Positions 9,399 through 17,263 of a DNA stretch of 64,000 nucleotides are shown in pieces. The stretch's first letter is position 1, and every line of letters starts with the position of its first letter. Made by a program: the position numbers and the translations under genes. Under the pieces are notes generated by a model that saw only the letters and a program-made list of their open reading frames with translations, did not search any database and was not told the origin of the DNA. This DNA comes from an uncultured Aquimarina sp. Lineage in GTDB: Bacteria > Bacteroidota > Bacteroidia > Flavobacteriales > Flavobacteriaceae. The stretch is from contig CANMFM010000004.1 of assembly GCA_947497175.1 (NCBI GenBank), positions 124,001 through 188,000 on the forward strand, written 5' to 3'.

Positions 9399-9662
9399 TT
9401 AATCACAATGCTCCATTTCGATGATAAAATATCCTTTTTTATTGATCTGCGCTATCATCTCATGAGTCGCTTGCTCAATATGGCAAAATCTACATTCTTC
9501 AGTTGTCAAACCTTTAGTTTGAAACGACTTTATTTTTAAAAATTCTTTCCCATATCCAAAAATGACTTGTTCGTCCTTCATATCACTCGGTACCACAATA
9601 TCAAAGTGCATTATTGTACCATTTTTTCTGTGTACGTAAGTATCCCAAACTGAAACTTCCAT
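9399..9662 (-). CDS. DUF2024 family small protein
   Basis: 87 residues, resembling the DUF2024 family (EVSVWDTYVHRKNGTIMHFDI..., CRFCHIE..., KKGYFIIEMEHC). The function of the family is not established. It carries CxxCH at 57-61 and a further cysteine at 86, which would suit metal binding or redox activity. There is no signal peptide, so it is cytoplasmic. It sits 5 bases downstream of the exported-protein gene and is certainly co-transcribed with it, then followed by the MarR-type regulator. Confidence 0.85.
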   Translation of the reverse strand: MEVSVWDTYVHRKNGTIMHFDIVVPSDMKDEQVIFGYGKEFLKIKSFQTKGLTTEECRFCHIEQATHEMIAQINKKGYFIIEMEHCD

Positions 9663-9667
9663 ATCTT

Positions 9668-10390
9668 CTATTTTACTTTATAAGGCAATGATAAATCTCC
9701 ACTCGCAACATTAAATATCTCATAAACTCCTAACATTGGTAAATCAGGTTTGCTTGTGTTAACCTTTAAAAAAGCAGTTACACCATCATAATTAAAGTCT
9801 ATTTGATTGTTAATTCGATAATCAGGAACTACAACTTTTATACTATTATTTTTTGAAATGACAGGATAACCTGGTGAATCCATATACATTGGCATCCCGG
9901 GATTTGTTGGAGGTAGCACTACAGTGCTATCCTCTTTTTTATACTGCTTTACAGATAATCCTCCTTTAACTCTTTTATCCTCATGTAAAATAACCCAGTG
10001 TGGATGCCACTCTACCCCGTCATTGTCAAAAAGATTATCGCTATTCTCGTCCCACAAAGGTGTGTCGTCAAAATCAGGATGTGAGGTAAGTGCCAAAGCC
10101 ACTATTCCTTCTGTAGCATTGAAACCTACATCAATGGGTTTTAAACTTGTCGGAAAGACATAACCTAAAACTGGCGCACCATCTAATTGCCCTGCTTTAT
10201 GAGGAGTAGTTTTGCCTGCAATCCCATCGACTCTAATTTCCCAGATTGATATCCCTAAACCAGCGTCGTGTGTAACGCTTACTTTATTAAGAACAAAGTC
10301 TTCATTTTTATACGGACTTTCTTGAGCATAAGAATTTGCACTTATCCCAAAAAGCATAATAGCCGCATATAGTATTATTTTTAATTTCAT
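9668..10390 (-). CDS. Exported protein of unknown function
   Basis: 240 residues from the ATG at 10390 (MKLKIILYAAIMLFGISANSYAQ, a clear signal peptide with cleavage before QESPYK). A frame extension to a TTG at 10426 is rejected because it would overlap the promoter and spoil the signal peptide. I do not recognise the family. The mature part is predicted mostly beta, without cysteines, with an acidic loop WDENSDNLFDNDGVEWHPHW near residues 108-128 that could bind a metal ion. It heads the unit exported protein-DUF2024-MarR, and the operator-like palindrome at 10431 abuts its -7 box. Confidence 0.75.
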   Translation of the reverse strand: MKLKIILYAAIMLFGISANSYAQESPYKNEDFVLNKVSVTHDAGLGISIWEIRVDGIAGKTTPHKAGQLDGAPVLGYVFPTSLKPIDVGFNATEGIVALALTSHPDFDDTPLWDENSDNLFDNDGVEWHPHWVILHEDKRVKGGLSVKQYKKEDSTVVLPPTNPGMPMYMDSPGYPVISKNNSIKVVVPDYRINNQIDFNYDGVTAFLKVNTSKPDLPMLGVYEIFNVASGDLSLPYKVK

Positions 10391-10409
10391 TTTAGTTTGT
10401 TTTTTGAAA

Positions 10410-10443
10410 GTTAGGAATCTTTTCAATATATTAGGACTCCTAA
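10410..10443 (-). promoter_or_regulatory. Promoter and operator of the exported-protein unit
   Basis: The minus strand reads the palindrome TTAGGAGTCCTAA (10443-10431) directly followed by the -7-like TATATTG (10430-10424). A further half-site GTTAGGAATC occurs on the plus strand at 10410-10419. The same palindrome-then--7 arrangement occurs before the mini-thioredoxin gene, which argues for one shared regulator. Confidence 0.6.
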
Positions 10444-10460
10444 CTTTATAGGTTAAAAAA

Positions 10461-10694
10461 TTATCCTCTTACTTCTTCAATTGACGCTCCAAAGTTAATA
10501 TGTAGGGTATTACCGTTTGGCAATACCAATGCCGGCACAGATTTGACTCCAGCGCTTTCTGCCTCAGAAATTCTCGACCGATCTTCGCCAATATGAATAA
10601 CCTCTACATTATCAGAACCGATTAAATTGATAATGTCGTGCTCTGCTGATACACAAACAGAGCATCCTGCATGATAAAAAATTGATTTGCTCAT
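10461..10694 (-). CDS. Mini thioredoxin-like/glutaredoxin-like protein
   Basis: 77 residues. It begins MSKSIFYHAGCSVCVSAEHD, a beta strand then a CxxC active site (C11, C14) at the start of a helix, and has the cis-proline loop SVPALVLPNG. This is a compact thioredoxin fold like those that handle thiol-disulfide exchange or mixed disulfides. It has no signal peptide. It is transcribed separately, ahead of the exported-protein unit, from a promoter with the same TTAGGA-type palindrome. Confidence 0.8.
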   Translation of the reverse strand: MSKSIFYHAGCSVCVSAEHDIINLIGSDNVEVIHIGEDRSRISEAESAGVKSVPALVLPNGNTLHINFGASIEEVRG

Positions 10695-10728
10695 TACTAT
10701 AAATTTAAATTACTGCAAAATTGCGTTA

Positions 10729-10750
10729 CAAATATAGTAAGGATTCCTAA
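10729..10750 (-). promoter_or_regulatory. Promoter and operator of the mini-thioredoxin gene
   Basis: The minus strand reads TTAGGAATCCTTA (10750-10738), one base, then TATATTTG (10736-10729), an exact TAnnTTTG -7 box. The palindrome sits between the -33 and -7 positions, where a bound repressor would block RNA polymerase. Confidence 0.6.
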
Positions 10751-10816
10751 CTAAATATGATGTGATTATAATTTTAAGATATTTTTAATAGTACTATGAT
10801 TTAAAAATGGAATCGT

Positions 10817-11518
10817 TTAAAAAAAATCTGGTGAATCATTATTTTCTACAGGTTCAGTACATATTAAAAACTTCAGATAAAAAAACATCGCTATGACATC
10901 TGCCGAATAAATTACTGCTTCAAAGACTGGATTATGATAATAAAGCTCTTGGATAGGAAGCACTGCATTTACTAAAATGCAGCTAATTGCGGCGATCAAC
11001 AAAAAATATCCATAGGTATATCGGTTTCTTAAATAAACAATAAAACAACATCCTAAATAATAAAATAAGGAAATAAGGATCAATGTAGCATAACCCATAG
11101 AATCCTTTAAATCTGGCATTAATAAGCTAAGAATAGAAATAGTGAGATAAATAATTAATAACAACCCTATGAGTACTGATGGCGTTACAATCTCTTTGTA
11201 TCTAATATACTTAAATGAAATAAACGACATAAGGAGGTAAGAACATAGCAAATAATATGTTGGTAATAAAACTCCTATGTAATTAAAAAATCGATCAAAA
11301 TCACTTAAAACAAATAGATCATTTATTATAATAACGGTAATGATAAAAGGATAGAGCATACTAACCTTTTTTCTGTTTTCAAAATAAATCCAGATAAGCG
11401 CTAAGGATGAAACGGGCTTGATAAAAACTAATACCTGATTACCAAAAAAAAGCCCACAAAAAAAAACGATAACTATCGTTATATAGCAGAAGATATGTGC
11501 TGGTGAGGTAAAGTTCAA
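10817..11518 (-). CDS. Polytopic membrane protein of unknown function
   Basis: 233 residues with about seven or eight hydrophobic segments and few charged residues. The segment VFIKPVSSLALIWIYFENRKK recalls the start of YhhN-like (lysoplasmalogenase-type) membrane proteins, but the match is too weak to name it. It lies between the redox-type cluster and the end of the respiratory operon, separated from ctaD by a terminator, and appears to be a single-gene unit. Confidence 0.6.
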   Translation of the reverse strand: MNFTSPAHIFCYITIVIVFFCGLFFGNQVLVFIKPVSSLALIWIYFENRKKVSMLYPFIITVIIINDLFVLSDFDRFFNYIGVLLPTYYLLCSYLLMSFISFKYIRYKEIVTPSVLIGLLLIIYLTISILSLLMPDLKDSMGYATLILISLFYYLGCCFIVYLRNRYTYGYFLLIAAISCILVNAVLPIQELYYHNPVFEAVIYSADVIAMFFYLKFLICTEPVENNDSPDFF

Positions 11519-11626
11519 TTTAAGTGATATATAGGTCTAAAATAAAATTTAAATTTCATTTTATTTTAACAAACCATCACTTTAACACCCTACAATATAG
11601 ATGGAGTACAATATGGTAATTAAAAA

Positions 11627-11657
11627 AATAAGCCTTTTCAAAATGAAAAGGCTTATT
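11627..11657 (-). terminator. Terminator of the act-cta operon
   Basis: A 13-bp perfect stem (AATAAGCCTTTTC / GAAAAGGCTTATT, loop AAAAT on the plus strand) is followed on the minus strand by a run of T. It lies 23 bases past the ctaD stop. Confidence 0.85.
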
Positions 11658-11679
11658 GCTATATTATAAAGCATCTATT

Positions 11680-13497
11680 TTAGTGATGCATTTCTTCTTC
11701 TCCTTCTTGTAATGGAACAATTTGAGATACAAAATCTTGTCCTGCGATCACATACTCACCATTCTCATTGGTCTTACTGTAATCATAAGGCCATCTGTGT
11801 ACATGAGGAATCGCTCCTGGCCAATTACCATGCAGATGTTCTACTGGAGTAGTCCATTCTAATGTGTTTGATTTCCAAGGATTTTGTGTAGCCTTTTTCC
11901 CATAGAACATAGAGCTGATAAAATTATATAAAAATACTAATTGTGCCGCTGCGGTTATAATTGCAAAAACAGTAATCAGTACATTAGTATCAGCCAAATC
12001 ATCAAAATAAGGGAAATTGGAGTTAGTATAGTAACGACGAGGTAAACCTGCCATACCAATAAAGTGCATTGGGAAAAATACTCCATACGCTCCAACAGCT
12101 GTGACCCAGAAATGCACATATCCAAGATTCTTATTCATCATTTTACCATACATTTTAGGGAACCAATGATATACTCCTGCAAATAAACCATATAGTGCAG
12201 AAATACCCATTACTAAGTGGAAATGCGCCACTACAAAATATGTATCGTGAACATTAATATCTAATGTGCTATCTCCAAGAATAATTCCTGTAAGACCTCC
12301 TGTAATAAACGTAGATACCAAACCTATAGAGAATAACATTGCCGGATTCAGCTGCAAGTTACCTTTCCAAAGGGTTGTGATATAATTAAACGCTTTTACC
12401 GCCGATGGGATAGCAATTAATAAGGTAGTAAACGTAAATACCGAACCAAGAAATGGATTCATCCCCGATATAAACATGTGATGCCCCCATACGATAGTTG
12501 ATAAAAAAGCGATTGCTAAAATCGACGCTACCATAGCTCTATATCCAAAGATAGGTTTACGCGCGTTTGTAGCTATAATTTCTGAAGTTATACCAAGTGC
12601 AGGAAGAAGTACAATATATACCTCTGGGTGGCCCAAGAACCAGAAAAGATGCTCAAATAATACCGGAGAACCCCCTTGATTATGTAACACTTCACCTTGT
12701 ATATAAATATCGCTCAAATAGAAAGAAGTACCAAAACTTCTATCCATGATCAATAATAATGCAGCCGATAATAACACTGGAAAAGACACAATCCCTATGA
12801 TCGCAGTAACAAAGAACGCCCAAATTGTTAATGGCATTCTTGTCATAGACATTCCTTTTGTACGCAGATTAATTACTGTTACTACATAGTTTAATGAACC
12901 TAATAGAGACGATGCAATAAATATTGCCATAGAAACTAACCATAATGTCATACCCGTACCCGAACCGCCGATTGCTTGTGGTAATGCACTTAAAGGAGGG
13001 TAAATCGTCCATCCTGCAGATGCAGGACCAGCTTCGGCAAATAAGGATAACACCATAATTACGCTACTCAAGAAGAATAACCAATAAGATACCATGTTTA
13101 AAAAACCAGAAGCCATATCTCGGGCTCCGATCTGTAGTGGAATTAGTAAATTACTGAACGTACCACTTAAACCTGCTGTTAATACAAAAAACACCATAAT
13201 AGTACCGTGTATAGTAACTAAGGCCAAATAGATACTTGGGTCCATAATTCCATCCTCTCCAAATTTACCTAATAATATTTCATAGATAGTAAATTGATGA
13301 TCTGGCCATGCCAATTGCATTCTAAACAAAATTGACATTGCGATACCAATAATACCCATAATCAAACCGGTAATTAAATACTGTTTAGAGATCATTTTAT
13401 GATCCTGACTAAATATATATTTGGTAATAAACGTCTCTTTATGATGTCCGTGATCATCGTGGCCGTGATCGTGGTTATCTCCGTGATTTGATGACAT
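11680..13497 (-). CDS. ctaD: Cytochrome c oxidase subunit I
   Basis: 605 residues, 12 or more membrane helices. The heme a, heme a3 and CuB ligand motifs are visible: TIHGTIMVFF, GHPEVYIVLLP, HHMFISGMNPFLG and HDTYFVVAHFHLVMG. It holds the oxygen-reducing site of an aa3-type oxidase. The N-terminus is unusually histidine- and aspartate-rich (HGDNHDHGHDDHGHH) and the C-terminus ends EEEMHH. It is the last gene of the eight-gene act-cta operon. Confidence 0.97.
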   Translation of the reverse strand: MSSNHGDNHDHGHDDHGHHKETFITKYIFSQDHKMISKQYLITGLIMGIIGIAMSILFRMQLAWPDHQFTIYEILLGKFGEDGIMDPSIYLALVTIHGTIMVFFVLTAGLSGTFSNLLIPLQIGARDMASGFLNMVSYWLFFLSSVIMVLSLFAEAGPASAGWTIYPPLSALPQAIGGSGTGMTLWLVSMAIFIASSLLGSLNYVVTVINLRTKGMSMTRMPLTIWAFFVTAIIGIVSFPVLLSAALLLIMDRSFGTSFYLSDIYIQGEVLHNQGGSPVLFEHLFWFLGHPEVYIVLLPALGITSEIIATNARKPIFGYRAMVASILAIAFLSTIVWGHHMFISGMNPFLGSVFTFTTLLIAIPSAVKAFNYITTLWKGNLQLNPAMLFSIGLVSTFITGGLTGIILGDSTLDINVHDTYFVVAHFHLVMGISALYGLFAGVYHWFPKMYGKMMNKNLGYVHFWVTAVGAYGVFFPMHFIGMAGLPRRYYTNSNFPYFDDLADTNVLITVFAIITAAAQLVFLYNFISSMFYGKKATQNPWKSNTLEWTTPVEHLHGNWPGAIPHVHRWPYDYSKTNENGEYVIAGQDFVSQIVPLQEGEEEMHH

Positions 13498-13543
13498 AAC
13501 GCTATTTTTTTTTAATAAAATATATTAATTCTTCTTTTTCTTT

Positions 13544-14620
13544 TTAATTACTTGCCTGAGCTGATAATTGTTCGCCAAAGGTTTGCTGTGTTTTTAACCA
13601 GGCCTTATAATCTTCTTCAGATTCTACAACAATCTTCATTTGCATATTATAATGCGAAACTCCACAAATTTTGTTACATAAAAGATAATAATCAAAAGTA
13701 TACTCTTCTAAAGCCTCATCACCTTTGGCAACAAGTTTTTTACTTTTTTCTTTTCTTATCTTATTGATCGTAGCTACTTTCTCTACCATAAATTCACTAT
13801 TTCTCATCTCTTCTGAAGTCATAGTTGGTGTGTATGAAAACTCGGTAATCATACCTGGCACTACATTCATTTGGGCTCTAAAGAAAGGCATATATGCTGA
13901 ATGAAGAATATCCTGCGATCTCATTTTAAAGATAACTTTTCTGTTTACTGGTAAGTGTAACTCTGTAGTAACTTTATCATCTTTACCATAGGTATCTGAA
14001 ACATCGATACCTAATGTATTGATTCCTTCAATATATCTAACATTTGCTTTTCCTAATACATTATCTTCTCCAGAATATCTAGCTCTCCAATCAAACTGAT
14101 ATGCATACAATTCTACAATTAATGGATCTCCTTCTTCCTCGTCGATATTCATGATATCGGTCCAGGTAAACAGTCCATAAATGATTAATCCAGCTAATAC
14201 AATTACAGGAATGATTGTCCAGATAAACTCTAATTTATCATTATCCGCAAAAAACAATGCTTTATTTTCTTTTTTACCCCTGTATTTATAGGCAAAATAG
14301 TGTAATAATCCTTGTGTAATGATCTGTACAAACATGATCAGTACCATAGAGATTAACATTAATTGATCATAATCTACACCATGCTCTGAAGCCGATTCTG
14401 GTAAGAAAAAGCTATTATATTTTACGAAACAAAATATAGTTAATAGGTATATGAATATTACAAACGCAAGCATTAGTTTACCTTGCATATTGTTATCCTT
14501 ATCATTTGCTACCTGTGAAACATCTGCACCTTTTACTTGAGACAATTTCAATATTTTCGACATTTGCCACAATGTGATCCCAAAAAGTGCTATAACTACT
14601 ATGATTAAAAATACAGTCAT
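13544..14620 (-). CDS. ctaC: Cytochrome c oxidase subunit II
   Basis: 358 residues. The CuA site is CNKICGVSHYNM (Cx3Cx3Hx2M) with the distal histidine in DILHSAYMP, so it accepts electrons. The family usually has two transmembrane helices; here four hydrophobic segments are seen (about 3-20, 48-68, 86-109, 130-152), meaning an extra N-terminal pair. A charged insert (NKIRKEKSKKLVAKGDEALEE) precedes the CuA loop. It lies between actF and ctaD. Confidence 0.94.
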   Translation of the reverse strand: MTVFLIIVVIALFGITLWQMSKILKLSQVKGADVSQVANDKDNNMQGKLMLAFVIFIYLLTIFCFVKYNSFFLPESASEHGVDYDQLMLISMVLIMFVQIITQGLLHYFAYKYRGKKENKALFFADNDKLEFIWTIIPVIVLAGLIIYGLFTWTDIMNIDEEEGDPLIVELYAYQFDWRARYSGEDNVLGKANVRYIEGINTLGIDVSDTYGKDDKVTTELHLPVNRKVIFKMRSQDILHSAYMPFFRAQMNVVPGMITEFSYTPTMTSEEMRNSEFMVEKVATINKIRKEKSKKLVAKGDEALEEYTFDYYLLCNKICGVSHYNMQMKIVVESEEDYKAWLKTQQTFGEQLSAQASN

Positions 14621-14652
14621 TTTATCTAACTTCTTTTTTTACAATTCAAATT

Positions 14653-15993
14653 TTAATAATGGAAATGCTTACTTTCCTCTAAATAAGGATTCCCTTTTGC
14701 CAATAATGGAGCTTTTGTAAGTGCTCTGAACACAACAAATAAGAACAATCCTAAGAATAATAATACTGCGCTTATTTCGCTTATACCAATAAACCATGAT
14801 TCTCCAACAGTCGCAGGCATTATCATATTATATACATCTATGTAATGACCGCAAAGGATAACAATTCCTGCCATTACAACAAACCAGTTTACTCGTTTAA
14901 AATCACTGTTCATTAATACAAGTAGTGGGAAAATAAAGTTCATTACCAACATTCCGAAAAATGGTAATTTATAATCCTCTATACGAGTTATAAAATATGT
15001 AACTTCCTCTGGTATATTTGAATACCAGATTAGCATGAACTGAGAGAACCATAAGTATGTCCAGAAAATACTAATTCCAAACATAAATTTAGCTAAATCA
15101 TGAATGTGACTATCGTTTACAAACTCTAAATACCCTTTTGATTTAAGATAAATGGTTATTAGAGCAATCGTGGTAATACCAGATACAAATAAACTTGCAA
15201 ATACATACCACCCAAACAATGTACTAAACCAATGTGGATCAAAACTCATAATCCAATCCCAAGACATCATAGACTCAGTATATATAAAAAACACTAAGAA
15301 ACCTGCCGATATCTTGAAACTTTTTTTGTACCATTTATTACCTGTAGAATCTTCATCTTGTTTTCTAGAGTATTTTACTGCAAAATGGCGATATAATAAC
15401 CAACCACCTAAAAAGATAGCCGCTCGGATAATAAACCCTGTACCGTTAAGCCAGCTCGATTTTCCTTGAATAAGTTTATCATGAGCTACAACTTCTGGAT
15501 CTGCCCAAACAAACAAGTGATTTACGTGAAAACCTGATAATGCAAGAATCACGAAAAGAATTAAACCACCAGGCACAAGATACGCTGTAATCGCTTCCAT
15601 TACCCTAAAAAGTACCGGAGACCATCCTGCTTGTGCAGCAAATTGTATTGCATAGAACGCCAGTACACCAAGAGCAATCATGAAAAAGAAAAATGCTGCT
15701 GCATATAGGGAAGCCCAAGGTTTATTTTGTAGTTGATGTAAAACGTGCTCATAATGTGCATCGCCGCTATGTGCATCTTTTTCTAAATCATGCTCTGCAT
15801 GGACAGTGTTACCTGCATGAATTTCGGTTTCTGACCCACCATGACCTCCTCCATGAGTGTCGTGCGCTGCCATCATTTCTTTTACCTCTTCTATAGATGA
15901 AGGTGCCTTTGCGAATCCTATAACAAGACCTACTAAACCTACAACCATAAGAATGATAGAAAATAATCTTAATCTATTTGATAGCGTATACAT
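14653..15993 (-). CDS. actF: Alternative complex III membrane subunit ActF
   Basis: 446 residues with about ten transmembrane helices and the ActF-like pattern around LSGFHVNHLFVWADPE and MSWDWIMSFDPHWFSTLFGWYVFASLFVSGI. It belongs to the membrane quinol-oxidising core of alternative complex III, a functional replacement for the bc1 complex. After the first helix lies a histidine-rich loop (HDTHGGGHGG and further H residues to about 85). It lies between actE and ctaC in one operon. Confidence 0.92.
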   Translation of the reverse strand: MYTLSNRLRLFSIILMVVGLVGLVIGFAKAPSSIEEVKEMMAAHDTHGGGHGGSETEIHAGNTVHAEHDLEKDAHSGDAHYEHVLHQLQNKPWASLYAAAFFFFMIALGVLAFYAIQFAAQAGWSPVLFRVMEAITAYLVPGGLILFVILALSGFHVNHLFVWADPEVVAHDKLIQGKSSWLNGTGFIIRAAIFLGGWLLYRHFAVKYSRKQDEDSTGNKWYKKSFKISAGFLVFFIYTESMMSWDWIMSFDPHWFSTLFGWYVFASLFVSGITTIALITIYLKSKGYLEFVNDSHIHDLAKFMFGISIFWTYLWFSQFMLIWYSNIPEEVTYFITRIEDYKLPFFGMLVMNFIFPLLVLMNSDFKRVNWFVVMAGIVILCGHYIDVYNMIMPATVGESWFIGISEISAVLLFLGLFLFVVFRALTKAPLLAKGNPYLEESKHFHY

Positions 15994-16034
15994 ATCTTTA
16001 TAATATCGTTATTCTTAACTTTTTATTAATGGCA

Positions 16035-16712
16035 CTAATGTGCGTCTTTGTGTTCTTCAGTAGTAGCATGTTGCTCCTCTTCTTCAGGTCTTTTATTGAC
16101 CGCTGGAATTAAATTGGATGGAGCTGGACCTTTTTCCTGATCTATTCTAGGCTCTTTACCCTCTAAATCTGCTTTCAACTTTTCTACATACTGAACAATT
16201 TGCCAACGCTCATGTTCATTAGTTTGAGAAGCGTATGATCCCATTGAGTTTATTCCGTAATACATTACATGATAAATACTTCCTTCGGTTATTGCTCTAC
16301 CTACATCGTCATAACTCGGCACCCCTAATATTTTCTCTCTCTGCACTAAAGTCCCTTTACCATCTCCTTTATCTCCATGACAAATTGCACAATAAATTGT
16401 ATACAATTGCATACCCGCAGCCTCATTCTCTTTAGTGTACTTTATAGGATTTTTAAGTGTATCCTTAGCTAATTGATAACCTGCATTTGAGTTTTCAAAA
16501 TCATATGGCATCCATCCTCTTGGTATGGAACCTTCAACTGGTTGCATAGCCTCTTGTTCTCCCGGGAAAACACGATACTCACCATATGTTTCATAACCTA
16601 CGGATTCATACATGTTTGGCATATACTGATAATTAGGTTTTTTGTCATTCTGACAAGAAACAACACTAATTATCACGATTGCCGCTGCTAATATTTTTAT
16701 AGTATTCTTCAT
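16035..16712 (-). CDS. actE: Alternative complex III monoheme cytochrome c subunit ActE
   Basis: 225 residues. The N-terminus is a lipoprotein signal (ILAAAIVIISVVSCQND). A single heme c site CAICHGDKGDGKG lies near residue 110, and the axial methionine is probably in INSMGSYAS. It shuttles electrons from ActA toward the oxidase. The C-terminal tail is acidic and histidine-containing (EEEEQHATTEEHKDAH). Confidence 0.94.
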   Translation of the reverse strand: MKNTIKILAAAIVIISVVSCQNDKKPNYQYMPNMYESVGYETYGEYRVFPGEQEAMQPVEGSIPRGWMPYDFENSNAGYQLAKDTLKNPIKYTKENEAAGMQLYTIYCAICHGDKGDGKGTLVQREKILGVPSYDDVGRAITEGSIYHVMYYGINSMGSYASQTNEHERWQIVQYVEKLKADLEGKEPRIDQEKGPAPSNLIPAVNKRPEEEEQHATTEEHKDAH

Positions 16713-16719
16713 TATATTA

Positions 16720-17259
16720 CTAATGGTTATCTTCTTCCTTATCTATTATTTTAATTTCTACTGCTCCTGTATCACCTAATAAACTTGTTAGTTTCTCTAT
16801 GTCATGATTTCCTGCATCAACTTCCATTAAAAAATGATCATCAGTAGTTCTAACATCAGGATTTTCCGCTTCTTTAAATGGCCATAATCTACTTCTCATA
16901 TAAAATGTGATCACCATTAAATGCGCCGCAAAAAATACGGTAAGTTCAAACATGATAGGAACAAAGGCCGGCATATTTTCGATATAGCTAAAACTGGGTT
17001 TCCCGCCGATATTTTGGGGCCAATCTTCGATCATGATGTAATTCATCATCAAAACAGCTACTGTTAAACCTACACAGCCATACATAAAAGATGTAATAGC
17101 GAGACGTGTATGAGGAATACCCATTGCTTTATCTAAACCATGAACAGGAAAAGGACAAAAAACCTCTTCGATATGATAACGTTCTGATCGAACTTTTTTT
17201 ACTGCGTCCATTAGGACATCATCATCTGTATATAATGCATGTATAACTTTTGATGCCAT
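16720..17259 (-). CDS. actD: Alternative complex III subunit ActD (DUF3341)
   Basis: 179 residues from MASKVIHALYTDDD; the longer frame reaching 17307 lies inside actC and is rejected. It has the DUF3341 start with FCPFPVHGLDKAMG followed by two transmembrane helices (about 55-75 and 97-117). ActD is a small membrane subunit of alternative complex III. The ATG lies 4 bases downstream of the actC stop. Confidence 0.93.
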   Translation of the reverse strand: MASKVIHALYTDDDVLMDAVKKVRSERYHIEEVFCPFPVHGLDKAMGIPHTRLAITSFMYGCVGLTVAVLMMNYIMIEDWPQNIGGKPSFSYIENMPAFVPIMFELTVFFAAHLMVITFYMRSRLWPFKEAENPDVRTTDDHFLMEVDAGNHDIEKLTSLLGDTGAVEIKIIDKEEDNH

Positions 17260-17263
17260 ACTT

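Noticed and set aside
10391..10426. TTG start for the exported protein
   Set aside because: It would put 12 polar residues before a good signal peptide and overlaps the promoter.
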